Of a stretch of DNA of 64,000 nucleotides, positions 24,416 through 48,002 are shown piece after piece. Location: NCBI GenBank assembly GCA_029224185.1, contig CM055191.1:13258188-13322187 (forward strand), read 5' to 3'. The notes beneath the pieces are model-generated. The model did not search any database. It was not told the DNA's origin and worked only from the letters and a program-made list of their open reading frames with translations. The position numbers and the translations under genes were made by a program. Origin of the DNA: Karalla daura (taxonomy: Eukaryota > Chordata > Actinopteri > Chaetodontiformes > Leiognathidae). Every line of letters begins with the position of its first letter. The first letter of the stretch is position 1.

Positions 24416-24996
24416 TCCTAAAAGGATATGATCTTACAGTCTTATCCCGAAGTAACATGTCCAAATGTCAAAAGAAATAATAACCCTCGTGAACACAAAA
24501 CAAACTGCAACAGAGAGAAATGATCACAAACAATAGATAAAATACAGAGGCTATAAGTGGTGCGGGCGGCTGGAGAGCCCAGGCCAGCGGTGAGCGAGGC
24601 GTCCTCTCAGCACCAGAACTTCCTCACATCCTGTAGCGTTTTTGTTTTTTGCTCCGACAGGCCGCCAACCGTTTTGTATGTTCGGTGTATGAGACAAGTC
24701 ACTTGTTTCTGAGGGGGAGGAGAGGAAGAGGAAGAGGAAAAGGAGGAGTGTGTTTTTTTTAAAAGGCTAGATCACACAGGAGACATGATTTCCAAGAGGA
24801 GAGACGTGCACACATGATCTGTCACACTGCGTCGGAACTCCGTCGGCTTCATGTCGTTCACAACTTTGAAAAGAAAACAAAAGAAAAAAAAACAAAAACA
24901 AACAGTCCTCAGGACGAATACACCCAAACTACTCTATGTTAGTCCTGTTTGCGGGGGCCAGGCCTGGCGAGGCTGTGGACGGGGTGGAGGCTTCCA

Positions 24997-27135
24997 TTAA
25001 TGGCCCTCCTCCTCACGCAGGAACTGGAACACGGAGGAGAAATCTTTATTGGCGTAACCGCGCGCGCACATCATACGGTAGAGCTGATGGGCCAGGGAGC
25101 CGAGAGGCACAGGAGTCTTTGTGTTGGTGGCTGTGTTCTGAGCCAGGCCCAGATCCTACAGGAGGGGGAGGGGGGTTGGGGGGGAAAGGAAAAGCAAACT
25201 TGCATTAGAAAAGCCAACAGAGCTGAAAATTGAACTCGAAAACCAAAAAACCGCCGGTCCGCACACCACAGAGAATTTTTCTTTATGCTATAATAATAAT
25301 ACGGGCCCAATCCTCTTTTAAGAGGGACGTAAACTCCTTATGGCTCGCTGCTTCACTTTAAGTGGCGTGACCCAAGATAGAAAGTCGTTTCTTCCTTTCC
25401 GACACCAAACTCAAGGCCCTCTCACATGCATAACATATGACTCAGAAGCCAGTCTCATGACACATCCGACACGTACGTGCACTGTGCGAGCGAGGACGAG
25501 GCCTCGAGCGAGACGGGAATACGTTCCCGTTCCAGAAATATCTGGGATAATGGGGACAACACAATCTCTCCACGCTAACTCGAGGAAACATAACTGCCGG
25601 GGCCATAAAATGCTCTTGACTTCCTTGTGTTTGTTACGACACACATGCTCCGGCTTGAACTCACTTTGGCCATCAGCTGCGTGCCGAAGCCTCCCTGGTA
25701 GTTATTCCCGGACGGGACTCCCTCCATGACTCCAGGCACGGGGTTGTAGGTGTCACTGGACCAGCACCGACCTGAGCTCATGTTCAGGATCTTGGCCAGC
25801 AATTTAGGATCCAAGCCGAGTCTGAGTGAGGAAGGGGGGGGAGAAAAAGAAAAAAAAAAAGTTACTGGCTGTTTCCATGAGTTAAGTTACCAGGACAAGG
25901 GGCAAGTTTTGAGCAGTATCTACTGTTACAATACAGCTTGAATGCATTTCACCTATACAAATTGTTTTGGTTAAATCTGGTAAATGTAAACGACCTGATT
26001 CCCAAGTTCATGGTCTCTGACGTCCCGATCATTCCGATGGCTAGAAGCATGTTGTTGCAGATTTTAGCAGCCTGTGAGGGGGATGACATTAGAGACGTTA
26101 AACCACCATGTGACACATGCAGCCTAAACAAAGGGTATCGGATGTGAATATTGGAACAGAAAGTCAAAATATCGGCCGATACCTGTCCAGTTCCGACCTG
26201 ACCGCAGTACACCACGTTGGCCCCCATGCAGCTGAGAAGCTCCTTGGCCGCAGTAAATTCCTCCTCTGCTCCTCCGACCATAAAAGTCAGTTTGCCCGAA
26301 CTGGCAGCTCCCACACCTGGCAATGGAAAACGCCGCTTTTACACACAATGAGCAGAGAGAGCGAGCCGGGCCGGCCGGCGGTTTTCCTGAGCGTCTCACC
26401 CACTGCGGCGCAGTGAGGTAGAGGCCAGTGGGAGCCAAACACCAACGAGAGCTGGCCGTCAGGGAAAAGTGATGGCAGTCTATGGCAGCAGCCGCCGCCT
26501 CACATAGCAAGAGCTGCAGCTAAAGCGGGGACACGTCAGAGGGCCAGGGTCAGCAGCAAATGGCTTGTAAACAGAGGCTTCTCTGCTAATTTCCTGCCAG
26601 TGCTGCATCTGTGTGTTAACAACTGGGAAAGAAGCAAATATTTGGTGCATGAGGATAATTTCAAAATGACAACACTTGGTGGATAATTGGCATTTAATGC
26701 TTCTGAGACAAATGTCTATTATGAGGACTTTATTGTCCCACATAGCACATTAAAAATGACCAGAAAAACTAGCAAAAGTATGGAGGGATGACACATTTTG
26801 GACGCAGTCAGCCTAAATTTAAGAAAGGAGGACGACAGCCTACATACTGGTCTCTCTCAGTGAGGAAACCTGTCCAGAGCTAGATGCAGAAACGGCCTCT
26901 ATAGAAACTATTAGTAGGCTCACACAGGGTTAAAGGCTCAGTGATATACAATAACCAGGTGCATGCCACATGGATGCCAATGATTCACAGACATCGTCTT
27001 ATAATTAATCCGAAAGTTTACAGGAATCCCAGGGACTGAGGCCAAGAGGGGTGCAATGCATTCGCCCTCCTCTCAGCCTGCAGCAGCGTGCTCTCCTGAC
27101 TGGGGCCCGGGATCACTGAGCTGCTGTGGGAAGCT

Positions 27136-27175
<40 letters not shown>

Positions 27176-30100
27176 CTGCAGGCCAGCCCAGCACTGAGGG
27201 AAATGACCTGAGTGGTGCACTCCTAGACAGTTCAACAGTTTAATGAAGAAATACACATCTAAATATTCATCCTACAAATAAATTATGTTTAGATATCTAG
27301 GTAATGAGCTACATATGAAGTATCCAACACATTTTTAGATTAACACGCCACACAATATAATGGAATAAATAACTGAAAAGTCTCGCTTTCCCAATCTTTA
27401 CCCAACATCCTTCTATCCCGTTTTTAGATAGGTTAATAATGGAATAGGAAAGGAATGAGAGAGATGGTGGGGAAGAAAAAGCAGATGACACCCAGGATTA
27501 GGTCTAAGTTTGGATCGCTAATGCACCTAGAATATGGAATATTCATGCTCAGTTGCTCCACCTGTCTGTATAGACAATGGATTGTTAAGGAACAGCATTT
27601 GATGTGAATGCTAAGACCAATTCATAACTGACAGTCTTCCTGCATAGGCGCTTCATACAAATACAGATGGTCCTATGAGTGGTATATGCAGAAAAAGTCA
27701 TGCATGTTTTGATTATTTATGCATATTTTGAGCTAGATTTGTCAATCTCTTTCACTGCACTTACACAATTGCAAGTGATAAATAAAGAACGTTACAACAG
27801 CCTAGTTGGCACAGAGCATGTGTGTGCTCATTTATTCCTCTCAACTACTTTTCTCAACCTGGACCCATTTGTCATCTTAATACACCATGATACTCCACAG
27901 CAGGCCCCCAGGCCACTGGTTAGCTATAACGGGGGTTCAGAATGAGGATGGATGGAGGGATGGATCTTGAGGGAGGTTTTAACAGAGTTAAAATGTCACC
28001 GGCCTCCATCTCTGCTACTTCAGACTCCAGCTCTGGCCTTTACTCGAGGAGCCGCTCCAGTGCGAGGAGGAATGAAAGATGGCAGTTATCTCATCTGCCC
28101 CCTTACATTTTTTCAGATGGCGAAACAACGATCAGACACATGCTGACTCAATTATGTCGCCGCCACCATGTGTGCTTTTATGTCCAAGACTCAACCACAC
28201 AGGATTTAACAGCCACTACAGCCACTGTGCTCCTTTTGATTTCCCTCTGACCACTGGAGAGGCTGAAAAAAAAAGTTTCATTTAGGAGGAGACCAATGGT
28301 ATGTATCAAAGTATAGCTGTGCACTTCAAGTTTGCACTAACTCACACGCACGCTTCAAGGAAAAAGGGCTGAACGCCGTTAATCCGTGTGCACTACCACG
28401 GGACGGAAGCACATAAATCAGGGCTAATCTTAGGAGCCGGGCTGTAAAATAGACGAAAATCAATCCAAAGAAAGTGGCTGTCCTGACGCTGACGAGGACA
28501 AGTTCAAACAAAGCGGGTTTGGGAGCGGACCCCCAACTAAGACCAATCACACACACAGCCAGAAACATTAGCTGCTGTGTTTCCCTCCACTGATGGTCTT
28601 TATCAATCAACAAGGTGGCAAAGTGGACAGAGCTGGATCTGCCCCCACTTTAGGAAGACATACTGGTGTGGATTCAAAGTTCAACTTGACAAAACATTAA
28701 AAGGCAGCTGCTTAGCTGACATAACGCATTGCCCTGAGGTTAGGAGGCCTTTCCTCAGATCCTACACATACATGACAGTGCACGGCAGATCCGCTGCTAT
28801 GAGAATGTGGCATTAAAATGGTGATAAGGATTAAGTGGAAGAGACCAGAAAGAGGTTTTGATGACTGGTTAATTTTCAGACCAAGTATGGTTTTGTTTAG
28901 TGAACCGGACAACCACAGGAAAGAAATGTGGAGTGTGGCAAAGCTGAGTAAACAGGATCCATGTGCAGAAACGTTTCAAGATGCTATGGTGATGACAGGA
29001 ATATTGCCTAAACCAACATGCATCATGTTTTAATTGTCGCTTTCCCAATAGCTGGAGTTCAAGAATCACCGTTTTAGACTGAGTGAGCCATGCATTCAAT
29101 AATTTGTCATTAGTATCAGTAACAAGAATCATTTGGAGTGTTTCTTTAGTCAAGAAAATAAACATCTCACGTGTGCAGACTGAGTCGCCCGGTTCATGAA
29201 GCTCACACATTCTGCTGATCCACTTATTTCAATGAGGATTTATTTAATATCCAGAACGTATTTAAGTAATCTAATATAAGCCAAAGCACCACAACTGCTT
29301 CTAAAATTGGCTCAAATACCGCCAAAGCCATTACAGGGCTTTTCTATGGGCCTCATTAGTTACATCCTAATGAATTTCTCATAATGACGCAATGGTAACC
29401 GAGTCTGTTCATTTTAATATAAGACAGCAGGCGTTTTATAAAAGCGATATTGGATTAAAGTGTGAAATAAATGTACCTCCTGATACAGGTGCATCCATAA
29501 AAACTGCCCCGGTCTTCTCTGCAGCAGCGGCCATCTCCTTTGACACTGCAGGGTCTATGGTGCTGGAGTCAATAAGAAGGGAGCCTTTCTTCACCTTTCT
29601 GTTGAAAAAGACATGTAGAGAATTTTAATGTTATGACACAACTTCAGTGGGGTATTACTCCTTGGTGAAGAGGAAACCACTGTGTACTTCAGAATGCCGT
29701 TGGGTCCTGTGTACACGTCTATGACATTGGGACTGGAAGGGAGCATGGTGATAATACGGTCAGCTTTGTCTGCCACCTCAGCGGGATTATCCACAATCTG
29801 GGGAAAAACACATAATATCAATAGGGTAGGATGCAAAACAACAGGTGAAGTGTTTTCCTTTAAGAGTTTGTTTTATACACACCTGAGCTCCCAGCTCTTG
29901 CAGTTCTTTGCAGGACTCTGGGAACACATCTGTGGCAATGACTGGGTATCCATGCTTCAGCAGGTTCTTTGCCATGGGGTTTCCCATGTTACCCAGACCC
30001 ACGAACCCCACCTGTGTCTTTGAGGCCATGGACCTAGTGGAGACTGCAACAGAACGGAAAGCTGGCTCAGTGACGAGACACAGTCTCCTCATTCCAGAAT

Positions 30101-31241
30101 GCTTCGATCAAAAAGTCTAATTCTCCCCAGCAGTGTAGACATACAGTAGGTGACTCCTTACTGTGAGAAGGACTTCAGGTCAAATCCTGGTCAAACCAAT
30201 TGCTTTTCTGTTTGCATGTTCCCCCTGTGTCCGCTTGAGTTTCCTCCAGGTTCTCCAATTTCCTCCCACAGTCCATAAACATTAATGTTTAGGCCAGTTG
30301 GAGACTCTAAATTGCCCCTAGGTGTGTGCGAGTGTGTGTTTGTGTATGTGTATGTGCTCTAGGATGGGTGAGCGAGCCACCTTCCCAGCCTTCACCCTAC
30401 GTGCCCTTGAGATAGTTTACAAAGCTGGTAGGGTAATGAACGACTGGATGGATAGATGGATGAATGGTGTTGATACAGGTGTCTATGTAAATAGCTAATT
30501 AGTCTACAATTATATAAATCAGATGAATGTTCCTTCCTAATCCATGACAGAGTGAGACATACATTTAATTTTGTTGTGAAATCGTGCTTCAGTGTGAAAG
30601 TCATCCAAATTAAATCTCTTCAGTGTTTACTTACCTACTTCCTGATAACAGAAAGGTCAAACATCCTGATTTCATGTTCATTTCATGCAAATAAGTGACA
30701 GACAGGAATTTAACGCCACATGAATACAAAGATGCTGGTAAATAAACATTTTAAGGATGTTTTGTGATTAGTTTACCCACAAAGTGAACACATAAGGACA
30801 ACTGATTTGACTTGGCAAGGTGCACGATCGCTGAGATTACATAAAGAGCATTAAATTAAAAGTCCGGAGAGACACAATTGCACATCAACGATTAGAAACA
30901 GTGCACTTCAGAGGCTTTTACTATTTGCACGCAGCTCTAGAAAACGACTTAAGACGCACAAATAGATGTAATTTAACCACAAATAGCTCTCATTAAGGCA
31001 GAATGTGAGCTGAGGCAACCCCGAGAAAATCTACCCAAACTTCTCTATCAAGGTTTGAGGTTAGTGTAGTGATTTCTCGCCCTAAAACAGCCCCCAGGTC
31101 ACAACTCCAGCTTCTAACCTAAAGTCATCGACATGCAAGGTGCATTCACGATGTGTGTGTAGCCTCCTTACCCAATGCAAAGTCAACATGCCTGCAACAC
31201 CTCCCAACTAGGTACCGAGAGCCCCTCAGCACAGCAGCCAT
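24997..31241 (-). CDS. hibadhb: 3-hydroxyisobutyrate dehydrogenase, mitochondrial
   Basis: NAD-dependent oxidation of 3-hydroxyisobutyrate to methylmalonate semialdehyde in valine breakdown, in the mitochondrial matrix. Eight coding exons: 31241-31172, 30043-29883, 29797-29688, 29598-29477, 26316-26183, 26071-25995, 25821-25665, 25155-24997; all junctions are GT-AG and phases close, giving 329 aa. Exon 1 encodes a short basic presequence (MAAVLRGSRYLVGRCCRH). The Rossmann NAD site GLGNMGNPMAKNL starts at residue 39; the substrate motif DAPVSGG is at 149-155; GTGQAAK at 196-202 carries the catalytic lysine K202, followed by N206. The C-terminus FQFLREEEGH matches the family. Using the ATG at 30092 inside intron 1 would lose the presequence, and a good acceptor follows it, so I reject that start. 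The paralogue letter comes from linkage to HoxAb. Confidence 0.93.
26317..29476 (-). other. hibadhb: hibadhb intron 4 (3.2 kb)
   Basis: The largest hibadhb intron. It holds a 37-bp G homopolymer (27136-27172) and a conserved-looking AT-rich block at about 27620-27850 (see findings). There is no coding sequence I can support. Confidence 0.7.
27136..27172 (+). repeat. 37-bp poly(G) run
   Basis: Uninterrupted G homopolymer (C-run in the hibadhb transcript), preceded by GAAGCT. The length is likely to be uncertain in any assembly. Confidence 0.9.
30170..30465 (+). repeat. Diverged teleost LINE/SINE 3'-end copy ending in GGAT repeats
   Basis: Located in hibadhb intron 1. It contains TTTGCATGTTCCCCCTGTGT, TTTCCTCC.GGTTCTCC, CCTCCCACAGTCC, GACTCTAAATTGCCCCTAGG and a terminal TGGATGGATAGATGGATG. 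This word order is that of an abundant fish retroposon 3' region (L2/Maui-like, from memory). It is decayed and has no ORF. Confidence 0.7.
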
Positions 31242-31390
31242 GCTTCTTTCCTCTTGACCTTACGTATGACGTAACCGCGCGTAAGTTAATGACGTGCCCT
31301 CCAGCCAATCAGATGACAGAGCTGCGCAGCACGGCCTCCCGGATTCATCCAATGAGCTGCGGGGGGCGGACCAAAGACGTGCACTCCTCT
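31242..31390 (-). promoter_or_regulatory. hibadhb: hibadhb promoter region
   Basis: Upstream of the exon 1 ATG there is a CRE-like TGACGTAA (31268-31275) and a second TGACGTG (31290-31296), a CCAATCAG (31302-31309), an inverted CCAAT (ATCCAATGAG, 31346-31355) and a CCGCCCCCC GC-box on the minus strand (about 31360-31368). There is no TATA box. This is the layout of a housekeeping promoter. Confidence 0.5.
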
Positions 31391-32199
<809 letters not shown>

Positions 32200-32200
<1 letters not shown>

Positions 32201-32387
32201 CTGCTACCTCATTGTTCCACTGTCCATTATTCATCATGCTGGTGGGATTCCCAGACTGGTCCCCTTTCCGGAAATGACGCAATGTTGTTATTATTCCAGG
32301 AAGTGGAGACGGGAAAGCACTGAACTGCGTCAACAATTGTTTTTAGGCTGCATTCGAGTTTAAGCCACTGTTCAACATGGCAGCCAG
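32200..32387 (+). promoter_or_regulatory. tax1bp1b: tax1bp1b promoter and non-coding exon 1
   Basis: CTTTCCGGAAATGACGCAAT (about 32264-32283) combines an ETS-type and a CRE-like site. GGAAGTGGAGACGGG (about 32300) is a second ETS-type site. The first exon is placed by its donor CAGCCAG|GTATGT (exon end 32387), which joins the acceptor CCCCGGCAG|CCACTG (exon 2 start 34030). Exon 1 holds a strong-context ATG (AACATGG) that opens only a short upstream ORF. Confidence 0.45.
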
Positions 32388-34046
32388 GTATGTTTAAGTT
32401 TGTCTTTATACCCTTTACTGTTATTAAGGCGGTTAATATCGTTACGGTGTTATAACGTGTTAGAAAGCTTCTCGCACCGACAGCCATGCTAAGTGTTTAT
32501 GTTAGCTCCCCGTGTCCTCCAGCTGGTAAGGACGTTGAGGACCAAATACTATATTTAACTGGTGAATACTTTCTAAGTGTTCTTATAGGACGTGTCTACA
32601 TTTCAAGTGGACAAATGTCTTGTTGTTAACGCTCGTTCTTATTAGGCAAAGTTATGTACCAGGCGTTAGCCGGCTAGTTAGCTAAATGCTAATGTGATGT
32701 TTTCATGTCAGGCCTCGTTACTTGTCGTCGATGATCATCGATTCCAGTGTTTTAATATATTTTCATGAATTGTTACGTAGCGTGGAGGATTATGTGGGTT
32801 AATATAAATTAAGGTTGGCTTTTCGATCGTTGTTTCCAGTTGTTGTGGTTGTCAAAGGCCTAATTACGTCGGATGAAATTATGTCAGCTGAGGCCCTAAA
32901 TGGAAACTCTGTCGCCGTGTAAAACTCTCGTCAATCAAATGGTCACGTTTCAATGTCAAATGTCGATAAAGGTCAGATCTGTCCAAGAGAAGCAGCTGTC
33001 CTGTGAGTTATCGTGGTTGGCAGCATTTGAGATGTATGTAGCTGAGTGTGTAGTGATCAAAAAGGGGATTACAATTCTTACAATGTTTATCCTGCCCACT
33101 GTATTAGAAATAAAGCTACCTTAGCTGGTGGTTATTCTAATCAGAATGAATACCACTGATACTGTTAGAGCATAAAAAAGTAGAAAGCCTTCAATATCGG
33201 TATACGATGCAGGTACAACAGATTGCAGGAGCCTCTTCCAAGGTGCAGTAAAATTAAGCATCTGCATTGCAAATAACATTAAGGCAACAAGACTGGTACA
33301 TACCAGGCACAAATACCCTATCCAAATTACCTCTATTTCAAGCATCTTGGAAATTGTAATTTTACTTTCAACTGTTTTTAGTTATTTCCACTTTATTAGT
33401 GAGTTTTGAAATAGTTTCAACAAAGAAGCTATCAGTCAAATCAACATAAAGTATGCACATGTGCTTCAGCAGTCAAATTATACTCCAACAAGCTAGACGT
33501 GTTACATTCTGGACCAATTAAAAGATCAGTGAAAGGTGTAATTACCCTGAAGACAAGAACTATTGCCATTTCAGGTGTTACTGATGAAGTCTCTTGGATT
33601 TATATTCTGTTTTAGAAGGGAAAGTTCATGACCCACACTGTAAAGTAAGATGTCATCGACTTCTCCTGGGGTTTCCACTGGCAATTTACCAATAGCAAGC
33701 TTTTTATTTATAGAGTTGTGTATCTCTCGCCCCAAGTGACCCAAGACTCTCATATAGAGAGAAGGCACACATCCACAGCCACAGCAGGGCACCAAAATGC
33801 AGCAAAGCCAGATTAGTGAGTTTGTTGAAATTGTTCTCTTGTAGTCAGCCTTTTTCAGTTTAGTAGCCAAAGACAACAAGTCTGACTGAGCAAATAACCC
33901 GTCATGTGATTCAATTACATAAGCGATTGTGCTTATTTCCTGTTCATTTTTGGCCGATGACTGTGTGTTGTCCTGTCGTGTTTGGAAAGTTTGGCATTAT
34001 ATCTGACTTTCTTGTCTCTTCCCCGGCAGCCACTGCTGAGTGATCG

Positions 34047-44782
<10,736 letters not shown>

Positions 44783-46240
44783 GACGTAGAGGGTGCCGCC
44801 CGCCCCCGTCCCACCGCCCACCCACCCACCCAGCCGCACATCCACTCTGCCTACTTCCTGTCGCCATCGAGATAATTCACTCTGCACTCTTTTCTGCATG
44901 TAACGGTGTGAAGATCCACTCTGTAGGACTAATACTGACCTTCGCTCTGTCGATTTAGAGAAAACAGCATTGAAGCGGCGTGACCTTTTGAAATGGCCTC
45001 CTAGCTCAGTGTACATGGCGGGGCTAACCTAAATCTGGTTGCAAATCGGGAAGATTTCAATTTTGCCGGTGGTGGATCTTTCCTTAGTTCGGACCTGAGG
45101 GATAGCTTCGTTTCTGAGGGATAAGACTGTTGTGCGTACACATACTGACTTCAAATTGACTCACCGATCTGTTTAGACTCCAGGATGTAACGTTTCAGGG
45201 AAAGAGATAAGTGTTTACCAAACTCGCGTCAAAACGAAAAAAACGAAACAAGACAACATCCGACCAAATGGTTCCCACGCTTCGGTGTCCGTGTACGAGT
45301 CACTTGCTCATTCTTTCTAGGAAGCAGCCTTGGTGCACTATACGCAGTCAGGGAGAAATCTTCAGTGATGACATGATTCTACAGTATATCATCAGATCAT
45401 CTATTTTAGAATAATTAAAGCCAATGATATTGTGAAAGCCTTGATACTTTGTGTATGATAGTTGTGTTACGTTAGGTTTCCTTTTTAATCTGATTTTAAT
45501 CTGGGTTCCAAGCCGGCCAAGCAGGCCCGGGACCTCATGGTGTTTGTGCCGTTTTACTATTATTATTCTGAGTATCATCTGTTTTTCTGCCACAGTGGCC
45601 CAAACCGCTCGACCCCCTCAACTGGAAATGACGGGCACGCGCTTCGTAAACCAGTGAGCCCAGTTGACCAGATGGAAGTGTGTGAATTGAAGCCTGTGAA
45701 CAAAACATCCCAGCTCCTGGGATGTTTTTTTAAAGAAAACAACAATATTTGTACGATGTAAACTATTGGACGGATTCTGACAAAAACGTGACTGAAGGTG
45801 TGTAAAGCAGGAAGCTCTTTGGCTCTTTGGTTGTCTAAACGTGAAGGCTCGACTGGAGAGCAGGTAACAAAGTGAAGTCTGACGTGCAATAGCAAGTGTG
45901 ACAGGTGGCTGTAGCCTGGAGGTTGGCTCCGGAGTTGCTGAAGCGACGTTGTCCACCATTTGGCCAGTTGAGTCGAGTCGCCTCGGGGGGAGAAGAAGAA
46001 GGCCTGAGCCTGCAAAATGGCCGCCCGTGGCTGGTTTTTCATTCGATCGGGTTTCTGTGTCCGAACTCTTAAGAGCCTTCGTAGCGTCAGCCGATCGGTG
46101 CATGCTGAACCTCTGTTCATTTTCCTCCTTTGGTTTTCCTCTCTTTTACAGCATTAAGTTATTTCATCCATAGAAATGTTTCATTTGTTCAGTGAGTTTC
46201 ATGTACTTAATATAAACTAATAAAGTCTGTTTGAAAATGA
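44783..46240 (+). other. tax1bp1b: tax1bp1b 3' UTR
   Basis: About 1.45 kb from the TGA stop to just past AATAAA at 46219-46224. There are no long ORFs. A pyrimidine/CA-rich block at 44800-44840 directly follows the stop. Confidence 0.65.
46219..46224 (+). terminator. tax1bp1b: tax1bp1b poly(A) signal
   Basis: Canonical AATAAA followed within about 30 nt by a GT-rich stretch (GTCTGTTTG and GGCGTGCGCGGGCTGTG). Confidence 0.65.
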
Positions 46241-46306
46241 CCGGCGTGCGCGGGCTGTGATTGAGTAAATCAGTAGAGAGCAGCAGAGTCACACGTCAGA
46301 GGAAGT

Positions 46307-46312
46307 TTTATT
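46307..46312 (-). terminator. jazf1b: jazf1b poly(A) signal
   Basis: AATAAA on the minus strand (TTTATT on plus). Its transcript would end close to 46290, giving a 3' UTR of about 1.7 kb, similar in scale to mammalian JAZF1. Confidence 0.55.
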
Positions 46313-47070
46313 CTAAATGTAACAAAAGTTGACATGAAGCAGCATTTGGAAGAAGTACAGTACATCACCATTAGTTTCTCCAAACTACATCGGATGTTGC
46401 CATTTCATACACATTATACTATCGTTTTTTTTTAAACTCCAGGAACATATGAAAATATAATTTAATGCACTTAACACAGAACAATACATTCACTGTACAC
46501 TATATCAAAGACTCTCTCCCATACTGGCAGTACAATACTGTCACAGTTCTCAGCTGGACTGTAGTTCCTTAACACAAACAACCATGCAGTGAAGATGTCA
46601 TTGGACCTAATGGCTCAGTGTTGATACACCCCCCCCCCCCCCACCCCTCCCCTCCCCCCACCCAACCTTGAGGCTTTATATGACCAAGGGTTTAGTATTT
46701 CAGTCAATGGTGGTTTACATCCCCTCAGCTGACTTTTTTTTTATTTTTATTTTTTTCATCATTATGGCACAAAGTAGGAGCCACACGTGTTGCCCTCGCA
46801 GCCTCCCACCAGGCCTGGGAGAGCGGAGGCGCGCTGGGCTGGGTGGCCGAGGCCGGCTCCTCTGCTAGGCCGTGACGGGAGGCCGTCACATGCCTCCACG
46901 AGGAGGAGGGAGCGGCAGACAGGCCGGACCGGAGCCCAATCTGCCTGAGCTCCTGGAGAGTGAAGCCACACCAACATCTGTACTGACTGGAATGGTTCGA
47001 CAATTCAAGGCAACGACTGTACAAACAGGAATCTCTGGCCACCGGAGGTCGGCCGTACGTCTCCATCGGG

Positions 47071-47112
47071 GGCCCCGTCCCGGAGGCCCCGTCCCGGAGG
47101 CCCCGTCCCGGG
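47071..47112 (+). repeat. Three tandem copies of a 14-bp GC-rich unit
   Basis: GGCCCCGTCCCGGA repeated three times (the last ends in G), within the predicted jazf1b 3' UTR. Confidence 0.85.
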
Positions 47113-48002
47113 GGCTCCCGTACACTCACACCCCGGGAAACAGGGTATTGGCAAAAACAAATGCTGATTTTTTTTTTGTTTGTTTTTGTTGGCAACTTGT
47201 TACAAAAAAAGTGCTTCGGTCCCTCGCTGTAAAAATGGCGCGGAGGAAAAAAAACGAGACGGCTTGTAAATGTTGGGGAAAGTGACCGGGAGCGCTAGTA
47301 GGAATGGCACGCGGAGCTCCTGCCATCCAGCGGAAACGACAGTGACAGAAGGTCCCGGGCAGGACTGTGGAGCTGAAATGCTTGCAGACGTCACCTGAGA
47401 TCATCCTTTGGTGCTCACACACAAGTGTTCGCAGTAAAAATGACAAAAGAAAAGAAAACGGTTCTAAAAATACACGTGATATGAAAGAAAAAACGATTAT
47501 CATCACTGAACCTGACGGAGGACGACACATTCTTTTCTTTTACTTGACTTTTGTTTCAACTTTCGCCTCCTCGCGCTCAGATGACAGCGAGGCGGGGTAA
47601 TCGTGACTCCCCTCTCTGACAAAAACGCATCAGGATCCTTTCCACATGACTACACGTGACTGCCTTTAAATGAGGATGCCCCACACGCACGCACACGCAC
47701 ACACACACACGCACACTCACACACGTACATGCAAGGCGGCTTGTGATCCGCCGCGGCCTCTCCCTCGGCCTGACGGCGAGCACCAGAACGAGTCGGGTGG
47801 GGGACTTTGAAGAGAGTACAAATGTGCAAAATACGAAAAAACCGTGGACGACGACATTCCGCGTAAAAACGAAGCGATACATTTATATCATGCGATCGAA
47901 AGTAGTGTCATAACCAGGGGGGCGGGGGAGGGGGGGGGGGGGACGAGGGGGAGGGGCTGGAATGAGGAGACAGCTTGTGCTGGTGACGGCGGCGTGCGGG
48001 CG

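Larger units (their letters stand above)
21174..24996. other. hoxa13b-hibadhb intergenic region (evx1 absent)
   Basis: This 3.8 kb region is where evx1 lies in HoxAa-type clusters. I found no even-skipped-type homeodomain on either strand. Contents: the hoxa13b 5' flank with a CACGTG (21317-21322), facing CA and GT microsatellites (22581-22724), a TA/CA tract (23641-23711), a GT tract (23777-23800), and the hibadhb 3' UTR to the right of about 24.4 kb. Confidence 0.7.
46290..48002 (-). other. jazf1b: jazf1b 3' UTR
   Basis: Runs from the TAG stop to the AATAAA at 46312-46307. It contains a C-run (46629-46642 on plus), three copies of a 14-bp GC-rich unit at 47071-47112, a CA tract at 47685-47725 and a G-run near 47920-47942. 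No ORF matching a known family was seen. Confidence 0.5.

Noticed and set aside
29787..30092. ATG at 30092 as the hibadhb start
   Set aside because: It would read through a good acceptor (CTGTTGCAG at 30044) and lacks the presequence. The exon at 31241-31172 supplies an in-phase start with a mitochondrial-type presequence.
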